Part shown: positions 13,601 through 26,949 of the stretch, one piece after another
How positions within the stretch are numbered: the stretch's first letter is position 1
How the letters are laid out: each line of letters begins with the position of its first letter
Origin: Ficedula albicollis
Taxonomy: Eukaryota; Chordata; Aves; Passeriformes; Muscicapidae
Reading direction: 5' to 3'
Assembly: GCF_000247815.1 (NCBI RefSeq)
Contig: NC_021677.1
Span: 16,570,543-16,634,542 of the forward strand
Length of the DNA stretch: 64,000 bases
Made by a program: the position numbers and the translations under genes
The notes under the pieces: model-generated
What the model saw: only the letters and a program-made list of their open reading frames with translations
The model's database searches: none
Told to the model about the DNA's origin: nothing

Positions 13601-15985
13601 TCCATGCCCCTTGGTGCTTTGGGTAAGACGTCAAGATCCCACAGGAACCTCTGTGTTCCTTCTCACATCACTATGGCATGCACAGAGAGGGAGGTGCCCA
13701 GGAGCAAAGAACATTTAGCATAATGACTCAGATGGGTGGTCAGCAGTTTAAACCAGCCACTTGATATTACTATAATGAGGATTCAGTTTAACAGTTGTTC
13801 TGCATGCATGGAAATCCCTCCCATCCCCAGGAAATCACTTAAAAATAAAACGAACTAAAATCAAATCATCTGTTTGAGAAGAAGGAGGTTATGGCTTGGA
13901 AAATGCATAAAATGGGTGGAGTGAAAATGCCCATGGGTGAGTAAAAACTATTTATCACAGCAAGAGGATCAGAGAGCCTCTGAGCCTTATCTCAGGGATG
14001 ACACAGCATAAAAAGAACTCCTGCAGAAATTAGCTGCAGTTCTGCTGAATCCAACAGGAGTAGAATCCTCTTATGATAACTCTGAGATTAGACTAGCATG
14101 TTTTATATGCATTTTGAGCCACAGAAGTCTCAACTGAAAATGAATGGAAGTAATTTCCATGATGAGTAGCAGAATTACGTCATATGCCACTTGTTCACCA
14201 AGCAATAAATACCTGTCATCTATTGTCTACTAAATCCTAAAAAATTCCCACCAATACATTCTGATGCACCCAGGAGCAATCCTCATCTTTCAAGTACTAC
14301 ATCATTAGCTTCCTAAATCTCATCATGAAAACTAATTCATTGAAACATATTCTGAGGAACATGCCTGGCTTATAAAATCCTGAAACACATTCGTAATTTC
14401 TTTAAGGATTAAGTATAGGCTTTAAGCTTAGGTTATCTAAACATCTATATATGTATTAAACCTTTCAAGACATAACCTTTTTGCCATGCCCTGAATTCTT
14501 TAATTCTGCTTGACTGTCCCAAATCTCTCATTACATTGTGTGCTGCAGGTCTAGGCATTTATGCTTCTGACCATAAAAATATTGCCTGAAATGCTGATAT
14601 ACCCTGGCTGAGACATTGTAACTTTGAAAAACCGTGGTTTTTATGCAAATAAAGGACCTGGTGATTCTGACTGGCTATATACAGCACTTCATTTAAATCA
14701 GGCTGTGTTAAATTCTGCCCTACTGAAGGTCAGAGAGCATGTATCAGATTACTAGACAATGATGGCAGGATTGTAGCATCTTATTTCAGTTTAAGGATGC
14801 ACACAACCCCTAGCTTTCTTTAAGTTTAAAAGCTTTTGAAAAAAAATTAATTAAAGTTTCTAAGGCATATATAGGAGTATTAGTATCTCACAGCAGAGGT
14901 CTGAGGATACAGAACTACCAGAGGGTGTTAGAGCTACAAGGAAGGAGGGTTGTGGGGTAATCTAAGGAGTGGTACATAGAGAACTCAGAATCAAAACAGA
15001 AGAAAATTATATTTGCAGTAGTAGCAGACAGTTACAGCAATAAGGAAGAAATTAGGAATTGTATGAATGGTATTGGTATCAAAAAATGTGTAAAAATCAG
15101 GAGAGAGAAATCAAGCCTTTCTAATGATCTGCACCTGGAAAACAAGTGGAAGATAAATAGAAACTGTAATGAAAAGGACAGCTGTAGGGAAGATAGACGA
15201 TGGAGGTCAAGCCTCTGTGAGATCCAGCAATTTGAGAGAGTGAGAAATGAAAGAGTCAGAAATAGCCAAGACCTTTTTAGAAGTGCAGTGAAGGTATGTC
15301 AATATGCTAATTATTTCATCTATCCTCTGCTAGTTGTTCCTCACACTATACCTACAGAACTTGTCTATATCTACAGTTTGATTTGTATCTAACACTTAAA
15401 TCACAGAAATTCAGTTGTCATGTCCTTTATTCCAGTCCAGTGCACTTGTGCACTTCCAGTGTTCCCTCTCACAGATCTCACCTCTCAAGTCTCCAGGCAA
15501 GCTCTAAGACAGTGTTCCTCCATTGCCTGCTAATGTGGTTTCTCTCTTGTTGGTATTCAAACCAAAAATGAAATGTGATAATTACCATGAGCTCCTTCAG
15601 GCTGCTTAAGCCTCAGTGTCCCCTCAGTAAAGTAGCCTTTGAACCAGTCCTAAACCCAATTCTTGCTATGTTCAGCTCTTGAGGCCCCCATTCTTTGTAT
15701 GCTGGCCTGTTGATTTTCAGTTTTACACATCAATTTTGATTTTGCTGACCCTTTTAATACTAAACTTTTGTGGCATGACTCCTAACTTCACTAATCAGTT
15801 GTTTCTACCATAAGGCTGCAACATACAGTACTATATCCACATCTCCAAAGTATTTCTTCTTTCAGGTCCTATAGATTTTTTAAAAAATTGCTTGAAGTCT
15901 TTATTTGATAACTGACACAAGTTTATTTATTACTGAAAGCAACAGCCATTATAGCTGGTCAATCTCTCTCCTCACATCTGCACTG

Positions 15986-16212
15986 GGGTTCAGGTTAGAT
16001 ATTAGGGATGAATTAAACCACTAGGAGTGTCATGCAGCTCTGAATCAGGCTGTCCAGGGAAGCTGATGAATTTCAGTCCCTTCAGGTTTTCAAAACCAAG
16101 ACAGAACAAAGCTATAGTTGACCTGTGGCAACAGCAGTCCTTGCTTGAGTGGGAGGATGGACTACACAAACCCTCAGAGGTCCCTTCCAACCCTTGTTTC
16201 TATGATTCTGCA
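15986..16212 (+). mobile_element. CR1 LINE 3' end, sense orientation
   Basis: A short, diverged CR1 tail. It starts GGTTCAGGTTAGATATTAGG, passes through AGGCTGTCCAGGGAAG and CCTCAGAGGTCCCTTCCAAC, and ends TTCTATGATTCTG, the CR1-type 3' repeat. Only about 225 bp remain, which fits severe 5' truncation. The 78-codon plus frame at 16027-16263 and the 62-codon minus frame at 16002-16190 overlap it and are not genes. Confidence 0.88.
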
Positions 16213-17670
16213 CATTTGTCCAATATATCACTCCTGCACACTCTACCAATATATCTATCTTAGATTTCTTCATCTTTAATATCTCCTCTCTTCCTGAGGC
16301 AGTATGTCATCAGCTGCAGACTTGACATTTGAGAGTCTGAACCCTGGCTCAATCTGGATTGAGATGCGTCTGCAGCCAAACAAAGGCAGAGAAACACTAA
16401 ATCATTGGTGTCTGCCAAAAAACCAGGTCAGTTAGCAGGATGGCAGGATGAAATACACACCTTCTTGGTGCACTAGCAGCAAGTGGCTGTTGCCCAGCAC
16501 CAAGCAGATACCATGTCCTTGGGCACTGCTAACTGGTGCTTTTTCCTGAAAGGGTTCTCACCACTATCAGCCTTGCACAGCCATGCAGGAAGGCAAGGAC
16601 ACCATTTCTCTTTAGAAATGAAGGCTCCGATGTTAACAGATCTCTGAGGGTTTTTTTACTGTTGTAGGCAGTACTTAGATCTGTTTCTACCAGTTGCTGG
16701 ACTTCCATGTCAGTCCCTGTGAAAGATATCTTTTTATGCTGACAGTCTACTGAGCAGAGCCCAGGTACCTTGTCTGTTATACTGGGGATATTCTGGTACT
16801 GCAGAGCAACCAAATCTCCAGTTTGACTGCACTGCTGCCCAGAAGGGACTTGGTACTCTGAAGTATCTCCACAAGACTTTTTCCTAATCCAAGTTCCTCT
16901 GTGGCTGCTAAAATTATAGCTTGCACTCCTACAGGAAAAGGAAGTGAAAACACATCCCCAAATGATTGTGAGAACAGCTGTGTGCCACTGCCCTGTGTCC
17001 AACGACCTTGTCCATTTGTTCTTAAGTAAATGCTTTTATTTTCTGGATTTGATAAATGAGGGATTGATTTAAGAGATGAAAATGAGGATAAAATGAACCC
17101 ATAATACCTAGAAGATAATATGTACTCTCTTCCTGTGAGTGTCTTTCCTTTGGAAGTGCTGCAGTGGACGGTGAGGGACAACAGGAGGTTAGCAAAGGAC
17201 AGAAGGGATTTAGGAAGGAAATTCAGGGGCAGCTGAGGGAGCAGGAGTGAAGAGAGGAAATTCATCAAAGGAAAGAGATAAGAACATTAGACTGAGGGGA
17301 TTTATTTCAGGGTATTAGGAAGGAAATATAAAAAGAAAGATCTCTAAAAAAGAACTTTATGCTAAAGTATTTTATAGATGGAGGAAATTTCCCTCTATTG
17401 ACAGCAAGTTCTTTCTGTTGGATCATCTACACACACAGATCTAGAAATGTGACCACAAAACATTTTTGACCACAGAGCAATAGTAAATTCCAGCCTATTA
17501 CAAGGATCCATGGTGACAGATTTCTGACAGTGTAACCAGACTTCCAGAACACTGTAAAATGCAATCTATCAGGAATTCTATGTTTGTATCATGACTGTTG
17601 AAAATATGCTTCAGTTTTTCTTCATTTTTCAATGAAGAAAACCAGTAACACAATCCCCCTCTCCTAATAC

Positions 17671-17700
17671 ATTTGTTATAATTTGTTGTAATTTGTTTTT
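17671..17700 (+). repeat. Tandem 10-mer x3 (ATTTGTTRTA)
   Basis: ATTTGTTATA, ATTTGTTGTA and ATTTGTTTTT lie head to tail. The third copy has decayed into a T run. Confidence 0.85.
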
Positions 17701-19287
17701 TGCATATTCTGGTGACTCCTCTTCATTTTAGATCTTCTAGCCTTGGTTACAGTTGATAGATAGAGCTGTACAGAAGGGTACAAAAAGCTATTAGGAACTG
17801 GAGGAATAAGCTAAAATACACAGCCCAATTCCGTATGAACAGGCTTGAGATGAAACATGGTTTATACATAATGCTATTATTTATTTCCTGTAACCATGCC
17901 TGCTTTTGAAACTTACAGCTGATAAAGAATGTTTGTCTCCTGGATCAACAGGAAACCCAAAAGTAGGAAAAAACCTACAGAGCTGCACTCTGTTGTGTTA
18001 CACCTTGCACCAGTGACATTTCCTCACAAGTTTCCTCCTCAAGGTATAGAAGAGGAGGTACTTGGGAAAGCTGCAATATAAGAATGTTTGTGTCTGTGGT
18101 AAATATGCCAGAAACAGGAACAAGCGATCTTGTTTTGTAGGCCAGGTCCCTCTTCTTGAGTGTTGACAGCTATTCACCCCTGCCTTACCAAAATGTTCTA
18201 AAACCAGACTTTGAATGTGTTCATTTTAGCATAATCTGGAGCACCAGTCCCAAACTTCCAGAAATGGTAATGATTTTGGTTGTCTGATTGAATTTTCACC
18301 AAGCATTCTTGAAAAAGCCAGCCCAGAATTTCTTGCTACTTTTAAAAGTCCCTGTCTCCACCAGGAACAATGCATGATGTTACAGAAGAGATGTTATCGA
18401 GCAATTGCTGCATGCTGAGAGACTGCAAGAGATGCACAAGTTCAAGATTAAACTCAATCTCACCTTCCCTATGGTTTGTGGAGAATTAAGGTAACATCTC
18501 CATTATGCCTCACACAACACAAAGCCTTTGCTGCTGCCTCCCCATGCAGCTGAGCACAACATGTTCCATTACACCGCAGGATTCAAGAATACCAGGTGTT
18601 CTGACAAAGCAGCGATTTCTGCTCCCACATTGGAGAAAAATCAACCATGCTATGACTGCAATTTTTGTCACTGTGTGGTAGCTGGGCTTGGGCTCTCTTA
18701 GTATTGGCACACCCGGAAAATTCTCTTGGAGTTGGACGTGAAACACCATTCTGAGCTAAAACTCATGAGTCTCCTCTGTGTGGTGTGTGCATCCACAGCA
18801 GGGGAAGGCAAACAATGGTTTATTGCTACAGGAGCGCTCTTCAGGAACAGACCAGTGTGTTCAATCCATGCTAACTGTGAATACAGCCTCTCAGGATGCC
18901 AGAAGGCCAGGCAGCAAGTTCAAAAATAGCACCTGGTAAAAGAGGAAAAGCTCAAATACCTAAAAACTTACCTAAAACTCTCACTCAGAGATCAACATGC
19001 TCCAACAGCAGCCGAGCTCCATCTGATAGCTCTGGAACTAACAGTTAATTGCCCTGGGATTGAGCCTTTCCAGATTTTTCCTAAATTTGTGCCAACTACT
19101 TAATAGCACAAACTGCAGGGAATAGACTGAGTGAGGCCTGGTTTATACTTAACAAATGATCAGCAAAATGTTCATGTTGGATAGAAGCATGCAAAACAAA
19201 AAGGAAGTGCCTGTATCCCCTAAATGACAGTGCAATGCCAGTCCTTGGCTCTCAGTTGTACCAGTTAAATATGCATCAAGTGACACA

Positions 19288-19303
19288 TTTTTTTTTTTTT
19301 TTT
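19288..19303 (+). repeat. Poly-T tract (16)
   Basis: Sixteen consecutive T. No retrotransposon body is recognisable beside it. Confidence 0.95.
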
Positions 19304-22300
19304 GAGCTGGGAAACTCATACACTAAGCAGTGCTAAGAAATGCTTCTTACAGAAAAGTAGTGCTGGTGTACAAGGCACCATCCAATTGCTTCAGCAAAAA
19401 ATTTAAGATAATCTTTCAACAAAGTCTTTACTCAAATGGTTTGCCTGCTACATACAGGAATGACTACATCCTTTAATTGGCATGGATCAGTCTACTGATA
19501 TTTATGGTGTTTATTCTGCATGATAAATGCAGGGTTTAATACCTGAACCAACCGTGGTCTCAGTCAATCTATTCAAGGATTTATGTCCCATTACTGCTAG
19601 AGCTGCTCTGATGACATACTGGTTCTCTTTCCAAGAGGAAAGAAAAAAAGAATTAAAAGCCTTCGAGATAGGATTCTGGAATGTGAAATACAAAGAACCA
19701 TAAAATGGAGTTAGAAGTCTTTTCACCTGGGGTTCCCCTTGCCTTTCAGTGTAGTTCCTACTGCTTCCTTCCCCAAAACAATGAGCCTCAAGGCTGACAA
19801 CAGCTGAGGATCCCGGTGCCTTCTACCACTCCCACATGTGGTTGTAGGGACACATCTTTCTAGCTGGGGATGCTGGGTCTGCCCCAAAGCTGTGGACTCT
19901 TGGAGCCTGTCTCAAGGCTTCCAACATCTTGGCATGATAACCTCATCTCAGAGGCTGAAAGTCCTGAACAGGCAGGACTTTCAGGGTCTCTGCTGGGGAA
20001 AAAGCAAAGAGGACTCCTCAACAGCCTGCTACAAATACAGAGAGAGTTCAAAAGAAACCTAGACTTTGATATATCAGGAGTTCACTGAGATGAACTTTCT
20101 CTTATTTCAGAGAAAACACTTCAGCCAGTCAACATATTTTGAAAAAAACTAAGCTTTGGCAATGGAAGAGGAGAATTCCCAGAAGCTTCAGTAGGGAAAG
20201 CAATGCCAAGTTAAACTGTGGTCAGTCTCATCCCGAGTGCAAGGACAGTGCAATTACAGTGGAAACAGCAATAGCTGAACAGAAAGGGATTTTACAGGCT
20301 GATTAATGACAGCAGCTTCACAGGTGGATGAGGACTGGAATGCTGTGCACATTTAGATGTCACATCTCCAGAAGCACTTCCCACCTAGGCAGTATGGTTA
20401 TGGTCAAATGAAATGAATGTAAAAAGCACTCCTTGAGTTCAGCTAGCTCTGGTCTGGGCTCATGAGGGACAATTATTGCTGTGTGATCAAGCCAGCACAC
20501 AAGGGTGGTAGACTGTCTATGTCTACATGTTTGCACACACAAGGCTGTGGGGGAGAACACGTTGGGTACAATAGAGGTTTGAGCCAGACTGGTGTAAAAC
20601 AAATCAAAAGTAGGGTGGAAGAAAAAAGGCCAATTATTTTAATAGCTTGCCCAAATGCCTCAATTGATCATACTAACTTTAGAAAGCAAAAGGCACTATG
20701 CACACTTGACAGGTTTGTTCCTCTGACAGGTACATCATGTGCTCGTGATTCCCGTTTGATTTCCTTCTTTAAGAATACCTCAAACTGTGTTCATTGTGTG
20801 TGTGGTGGAAAGTGGAGGCAGAGAGTCATTCTCTGAAGGAAAACACAATTACCCAACTTCTATAACTGCTCAAACAGATGACAAGTGAACAGGCTTTCAA
20901 TGCTCCCCACCAGCTCCAGTTTAAAACAAAACACTCTGCATTATACATTCAGCAACAGATTCCTAATCCCAAACTCCCTCTAGCAGGAGGGAGCCAGGGG
21001 GAAAAATAAAAACCCCTTTTATTTTGCCTGTATTTTTCATATTGCAAGGTGCTTTGTTATCTCATTGAACTCAGAAGAGAGACTTGCAGACAGGATGCTG
21101 TGCTGTGCCAACTGGGCTGCTACTAGAATATGAACAAGGGTCGCAGAGGCAGGGGCTAAGCGTGCGATTGTGCACTCCTGGTCTTTGACGGGTGCCAATC
21201 ATTCCTGCATTGTTCAGTGCCTGTGCATGTCACACACACAGACACGCACTTCTAATCTGCTCTCTTCCAGGGCTAAAAGCTGGCAAGCATGTGGTAATGC
21301 TCCAGGTTAAAGATAAACCACAATGAGGATGAGAGTGTGTAAGTGTGAATATAGTCATTTATACATCGAAACCTGCATGTTCAATAGCAAGTGAAAATAC
21401 GAGCATGTACATGCTTTGGGGAGATTTAATTTCCTCTATCCTTTAATCTTTCTTTTTGCCACGAGTACAAGGTCCTCTGGGTTATTTTCTTCTCACAGCA
21501 ATATGCCAGCCAATCAGAAGAATAATAGATGAGTGTCAGCAAGTCAGCACAGTGCTCCTTAATAAGGGAGTCCTCGGAAGTTTGATGAATTCTTTAAAAC
21601 TTTTTCTTGGTACTTCTTTTTAATAAATGGAAATAATTTCCCTATCATTTGCTATTTTTAATATAACTATGTCCAAAATCTTGCCAATATCCTACAGTAT
21701 TTTAAATGTATTTCACAGAAGATATCCCATGGCCTTGTCTTTTTGTTCATTTGTACACAGTGGTAGAGGTACTCAGTGGGATCCAGCAGCAGCTTAATGC
21801 CATTTCCACAGCAATCAATAGCAAAACTCCTAAATACTGCAGCTGGAAAACAATTAGGCCACTGCTGAATACATTAGGAAAAAATATTGATTTGGTGGAA
21901 TTGAGGTGGTGTTGGTGAGTTTGGCTTTGTTAGTTTCAGGGAAACTGCCCTTGCTGTGATCAAAGCTGAACTTGAACCAACTTCAGTCCACTTCTGCCTC
22001 AGATTTAGCTTCTCCCTGATGCTGTTCTGATATTCTGGTAATGATTTCTATAGACCAGCCTGCAGTCAGCAGGTGAGGACTGCTAGATCACCCAATATCA
22101 CAGTCTGTTCTTTTAAAAGTCTGAAAATAAGGTATTCCATGGAGAAGCTGCTGTTCTCAAGTACTGCCTTCTTTAAATTCACTTGGGAGACCCTAAATCG
22201 ATGCTTCTACAGACACCTTGCACAAGTGCATCTCTTTATGTCCTGGACAGAGATATGGGACTTCTCACAGATTTCAAGTGTGTGACTGAAATTCCCAACT

Positions 22301-22642
22301 CCACGGATTTTCATGCCACAGAGGCTGTTGCATTGATCTAATCAGAGCTAATGCATAGCACAGATCAGGAAACCAACTACTTCCTGCTTCAAGTCCAGCA
22401 TCTGAAGTTGAACTAGGTTTTTAGAAAAACACACTGCAGTGCAAGATGAAGTTTAATTGTCTTTCAGGAGGAAAACTCACTAGAGCTTTGGGAGGCTTGC
22501 TCCAATTAGTAACTTCACCCAGTGGTTAAACAGGCCTAGTATTTCTACATGTAACCTACCTACAGCCTACAACTATTAGCTTCCAATCAGCTTTTTATAC
22601 CCAAGACTGTAATATCCTCTGTTATCACATGCCTATCCTCAT

Positions 22643-22678
22643 CAGACCATGATTATTACTATTTACAGACCATGATTA
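22643..22678 (+). repeat. Short direct duplication, 23-bp period
   Basis: CAGACCATGATTA occurs at 22643-22655 and again at 22666-22678, which looks like a local slippage or tandem duplication. Confidence 0.8.
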
Positions 22679-25600
22679 AGCTATGTCTTAGCCTTCTCTT
22701 TAATAAACTAAGTACCTTGAGTCTTATAAAACATGACCTCTGGTTTTCTTACTCTCTCAGATATTTTCTAAATTGTACCCAATTTCTAAACTTTTTTCCT
22801 TGAAAAATAGGGATCTTAACCAGACATGCAGCATTTCAGCAGTTTTGGCAAATGACAGCTATTACACGACTTTCTGTAGCAAAAGAGGGAAAACAGAAAA
22901 AAGGAAGAAGTCACAAATGGAAAGGAATGAAGAATAAATGGCTTAAAAAGAAATGAAAGAACAACTGAAAGAAAACGGAGAGGGAAGGAAACACTCTAAA
23001 ATAGGATGTGCAGCAGAGAGATAAACACTTACTGAAGCAGAAGCTCAGGAAGAAGGAAGAGATGATGAACAGACCATGAGAAGCAGTAGTTATTTACAAG
23101 TATGCTTCTGTAAGTTATCCTGTCGGTTCCAAGAGGAACTGACACTCAATTCTCCTACCTACCCTTCCACTCTATTATTTCAGGCAATCAGGGATCTCCA
23201 ATAGTGATCGCTGCAAGACCTTCTGTGGTTAAGAACACAGAGAATTGTGTGCAGAATTTTTTGGAAGCAGAGCCCATTAGCCTGCAAGACACCAAACCAA
23301 CTGACAGCCTCCCCAAAACTCACTACCTGTGATACAGCTGAGCTCCACAGCAGTGGGACTGCTTTTATTTCCATCCCCTGCCCTGGAAATACCTGCCTTG
23401 CTTCAAGGCCAGCACTGGAGGACTCAGAAGAAACAAAAGGCACACGGAAACAAAGTGCACATATGGAGCTCTGGGCTCCAGTCATCAGGCCTGGGACATC
23501 TGTGGCTTTCTGAGGATGGCTGCGTGCTCAAGTAATTAGACCAAGGCCAGCTGTCCCCTTCTCATTCTTCACCCTTTATGCTCCCATTGCTTCTACTACC
23601 ACTGTCTGTCCAAACAATGATTTGTCTGATGGATCATCAAAGAGGAGGTTTTTGTTGTTGTTTATTCTTTGGAAGGTGGAAGTGGAAGAGAACTGGTGAG
23701 ACAGTAAAGAAAAGAAAGGACTCTTCTGAGCATATCTCATGAGACACCTCAGTGTTTCCAGATGATCTTTTGTCATATCAGAGGAAGGATTTGCTTTAAC
23801 CTTTATATTCTAAAGTTGTAACCTCCAAATGCTTGTACTGGTACTGAAAATGCAACCATCAGTAGTGAACCTGGCTGCTCAGGAAACCTTACTGCTTTAT
23901 AGACAACTCTGCTATTCTAGGCCTAATTTCCCTGTCAGTGATCCAGATGTAATTCAGGGAAATTAATGAACCATATTTCAATCTTAAGACACTCCCTGTA
24001 GCACGCTGCTTTCTGAAATGTTTCCTGCCAATTTGTGCTAGAGCAAGCTAGAAGTACTGTGGGACACAGGTCTCCACATCAGCAGGGTTTCTGCTGAAGA
24101 AACCCAGTGAAGCTTTTACCGGTTGAGGGAAAGCAGGAGTGAGAACAGAACCAACCCTTTTCCCTCAACTGTGAAATTATATATGCAGCTTTGCCCCAAA
24201 GCCAGGATCCCAGGCAGGCCCAAGCTGGAGCTGGAAAAGGAACACTGCTCCCCAGCCTGTGTTTAGCAAGCCAGGGCATGACAAAGCAAAAGGCTGTGTG
24301 TGCACTGAGCAGCCCCATCCCTTGACAGGGCAGCGAGTGCCTGGATGATACATTTACTGCAGCCTGTGCTGCATCGTGCCTGCCCATGTACCATCTCCAT
24401 AGCAGCAGTTCTGCTAATTGAGACCAGCTGCTTCAATTCCAAATTCTTCTCTCCAGAAATATCGATACTACAACGTTATGATTAGAAAGCACTTTACCAA
24501 ATGCCTCTCAATTCTGCACAGCTCAGATGAAGAGCAGCTGCAGAGAGAAGGGACTGTTCCCCGAACATACAGAATAAAACACTGCAAAAACACTGGAGAA
24601 ATGAAGGCTACAAGAAGCAAGTCAAAACAGAATAATGATGACAAAGAAAGCAGCCTGCTGTATATGCTTCTGCCTGTCACTTTAGATGTTGAAAGGACCG
24701 TGAGCAGACTTTTTCCTTATGCTCTAGGATAAATGGCCATAGCACTGCACTGTTACAGCTTCATGTGGCAGGTGTGCATGTCTGTCAGATCCAGCTTTTC
24801 TGTACAAGGAGGGATTAAAGCAAAATCCATCAATCTGGGCCTGGCTTGGAAGAGTAGCTGTGGTTTTGAATCATTTGGCTCTAGGGTTTGTTCTGCACAG
24901 CCCACTGGCAAAGAAACTGATAAGCTGGTGGGAAGACTTGCAAAGTAGAAATGCCACCACACCATGATGACTTGGCTTCACTGTTGGCTATCTCCCTGTG
25001 GCTGCTGGCTCCACACAGCAAGCTGTCAGCTGGATGCTTCGCAATGGTCACACTGGGATTGCCAAAAGCTGCAAGCACTTTTCCCCTCCAGCCAGACTGG
25101 AGTAAACTGGCTAACAGTATTCTGAATTCACTTAGAAGTCTCAGGCCCTGTCTGTGACCACCAGGCAGAGGGCTTTCCTGAAAAGACATCTGGTTACTGA
25201 ATTTATGTAAGAATTGGGCAAACCACTTCAATCCCATCTGTTATTCCAACCTCCTGAGTACAGAGAACAGAATCCTTGAAAAGAGAAAATCTCACAAAGA
25301 AGGGTCTGAAAATGAGAAGCATGATGCAACGTGTAATTTCCTCCTGAGAAAGATGCTGTACAAACTTACAGAAAATGTGGCACGCTCCAGCATGTGGCTA
25401 TGTAAACAAGGGCCTAACACACTGTTTCACTACTCAGATTTCATACTGCAACCGAGGTAATGCAACACAGCTAAAGCAGAGAGATTGCTTTGCTATGCTA
25501 AGTGATTTGACTCCTACTCTGAAAAGCAGTGAGGTAAATCAAGTGTTTTATATAAATACCAGATAGTTTCTCTCACCAAACAAAATGCTCAAGTTTTTTA

Positions 25601-25984
25601 AAAAAAATCCTATTATTTTGCTCCAGGATATATTCAGTGCTTAGCATCCATTCAGATTTTACCATTCACACAGTTTTCTTACCTATTTCACTTTCTAACT
25701 TTTGATCTATATTAGAAGTCTGTTTGAATCCACAGGACTGCAGAAGAGGGAATACATCAATGAAATTCCAGAAAGGTAAAGTCTGAACATGTTACAATTG
25801 AGTATAAACTTTCAATATCCATGTCTAAAAAAAATATAAATTTACATTTTTTGTGTAATATTCACTGACTGCATACTAGCTTATACTCCATTTTCTTTCT
25901 GCTCTGAGTAAGGTTGCTATACTTACTTGTGCCGGGAAACAGCTGACACAGAAGTCCATATGGGAAACAGGAGTGTAAAGATGA

Positions 25985-26022
25985 GCTTATATAGAGAAGC
26001 TCTGTGTGCTTATATAGGGAAG
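25985..26022 (+). repeat. Short direct duplication, 23-bp period
   Basis: GCTTATATAGAGAAG at 25985 is repeated with one change as GCTTATATAGGGAAG at 26008. Confidence 0.8.
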
Positions 26023-26793
26023 TCACCTCAATAAACTCAACACTGCATGCAAACCTGTTAGCGTAATCTGCAGGTGACAGCATGACGGAATTCTGTTGAT
26101 TGCAGCGCAGTTGTGTTCCTTCCCATCAAGCTGAATATAGCCTCTCTAGTCACCAAATCACATGGATAAACTGCTATGCATACATTTATTTTATTTTTAG
26201 GTTTCCAAGATCAATCAATGACATTCATGTGAGGAGAATCACAAGGCTAGGTAAAAAACAAACTAAGTTCTTCTGAACACTAACAGTCATTGGGACCATA
26301 GGGACAAACACTTTGATGGTTTCCAATGGCACAGCTCTGTGGCTTGTAAACTGAATTAGAACAGCTTTAAGCAGTCATGGACCTTGGCACATCAGATCAT
26401 AGAGAACCCATGCAGCAGAGCAAGCAGTAGGAGTATTCAAGTAACAGATCCACCAGCCCCTGTTAAATCTCTTCATACTGACATTTGTACACCTCAGCCT
26501 GCAATGTACCACAATGACACTGGTGTAGTGCTGAAAGTCAGGCCAACATATACTGGCCCCAGCAGAGAAGCACCAACTCTGCAGCTGTTTATTTTGTGCA
26601 CAAAGCACAGGCATACTCCCATTTCATTTCAGCTGCCCTCGCCTCCCCCATAACTAAATTATTGTTATTGTGCTCCACATAATCCTAGTACTGACAGGGA
26701 TGTTTGTTATACATAATTAAAGATATTAATTTTGCATGGAACAGAAGACACAGAGCCAGGAACTTAATCTTTTTTTTTTTAAATCTTCCATTA

Positions 26794-26949
<156 letters not shown>

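Larger units (their letters stand above)
3751..15985. other. Intronic tract, no gene recognised
   Basis: Unremarkable intron-like sequence apart from one weak MIR-like match and the CpG cluster at 10.4-10.65 kb. The minus strand is unusually open between 10833 and 11969 (frames of 142, 60 and 186 codons in different registers), but the translations show no recognisable domain and are not in one frame. An ATGCAAAT octamer occurs at 14644. Confidence 0.6.

Noticed and set aside
16529..17268. Overlapping 157- and 163-codon minus frames
   Set aside because: Different registers and no family signature; treated as chance intronic frames.
25158..25176. CTCF-like motif (CCACCAGGCAGAGG)
   Set aside because: Spacing and core do not fit the consensus.
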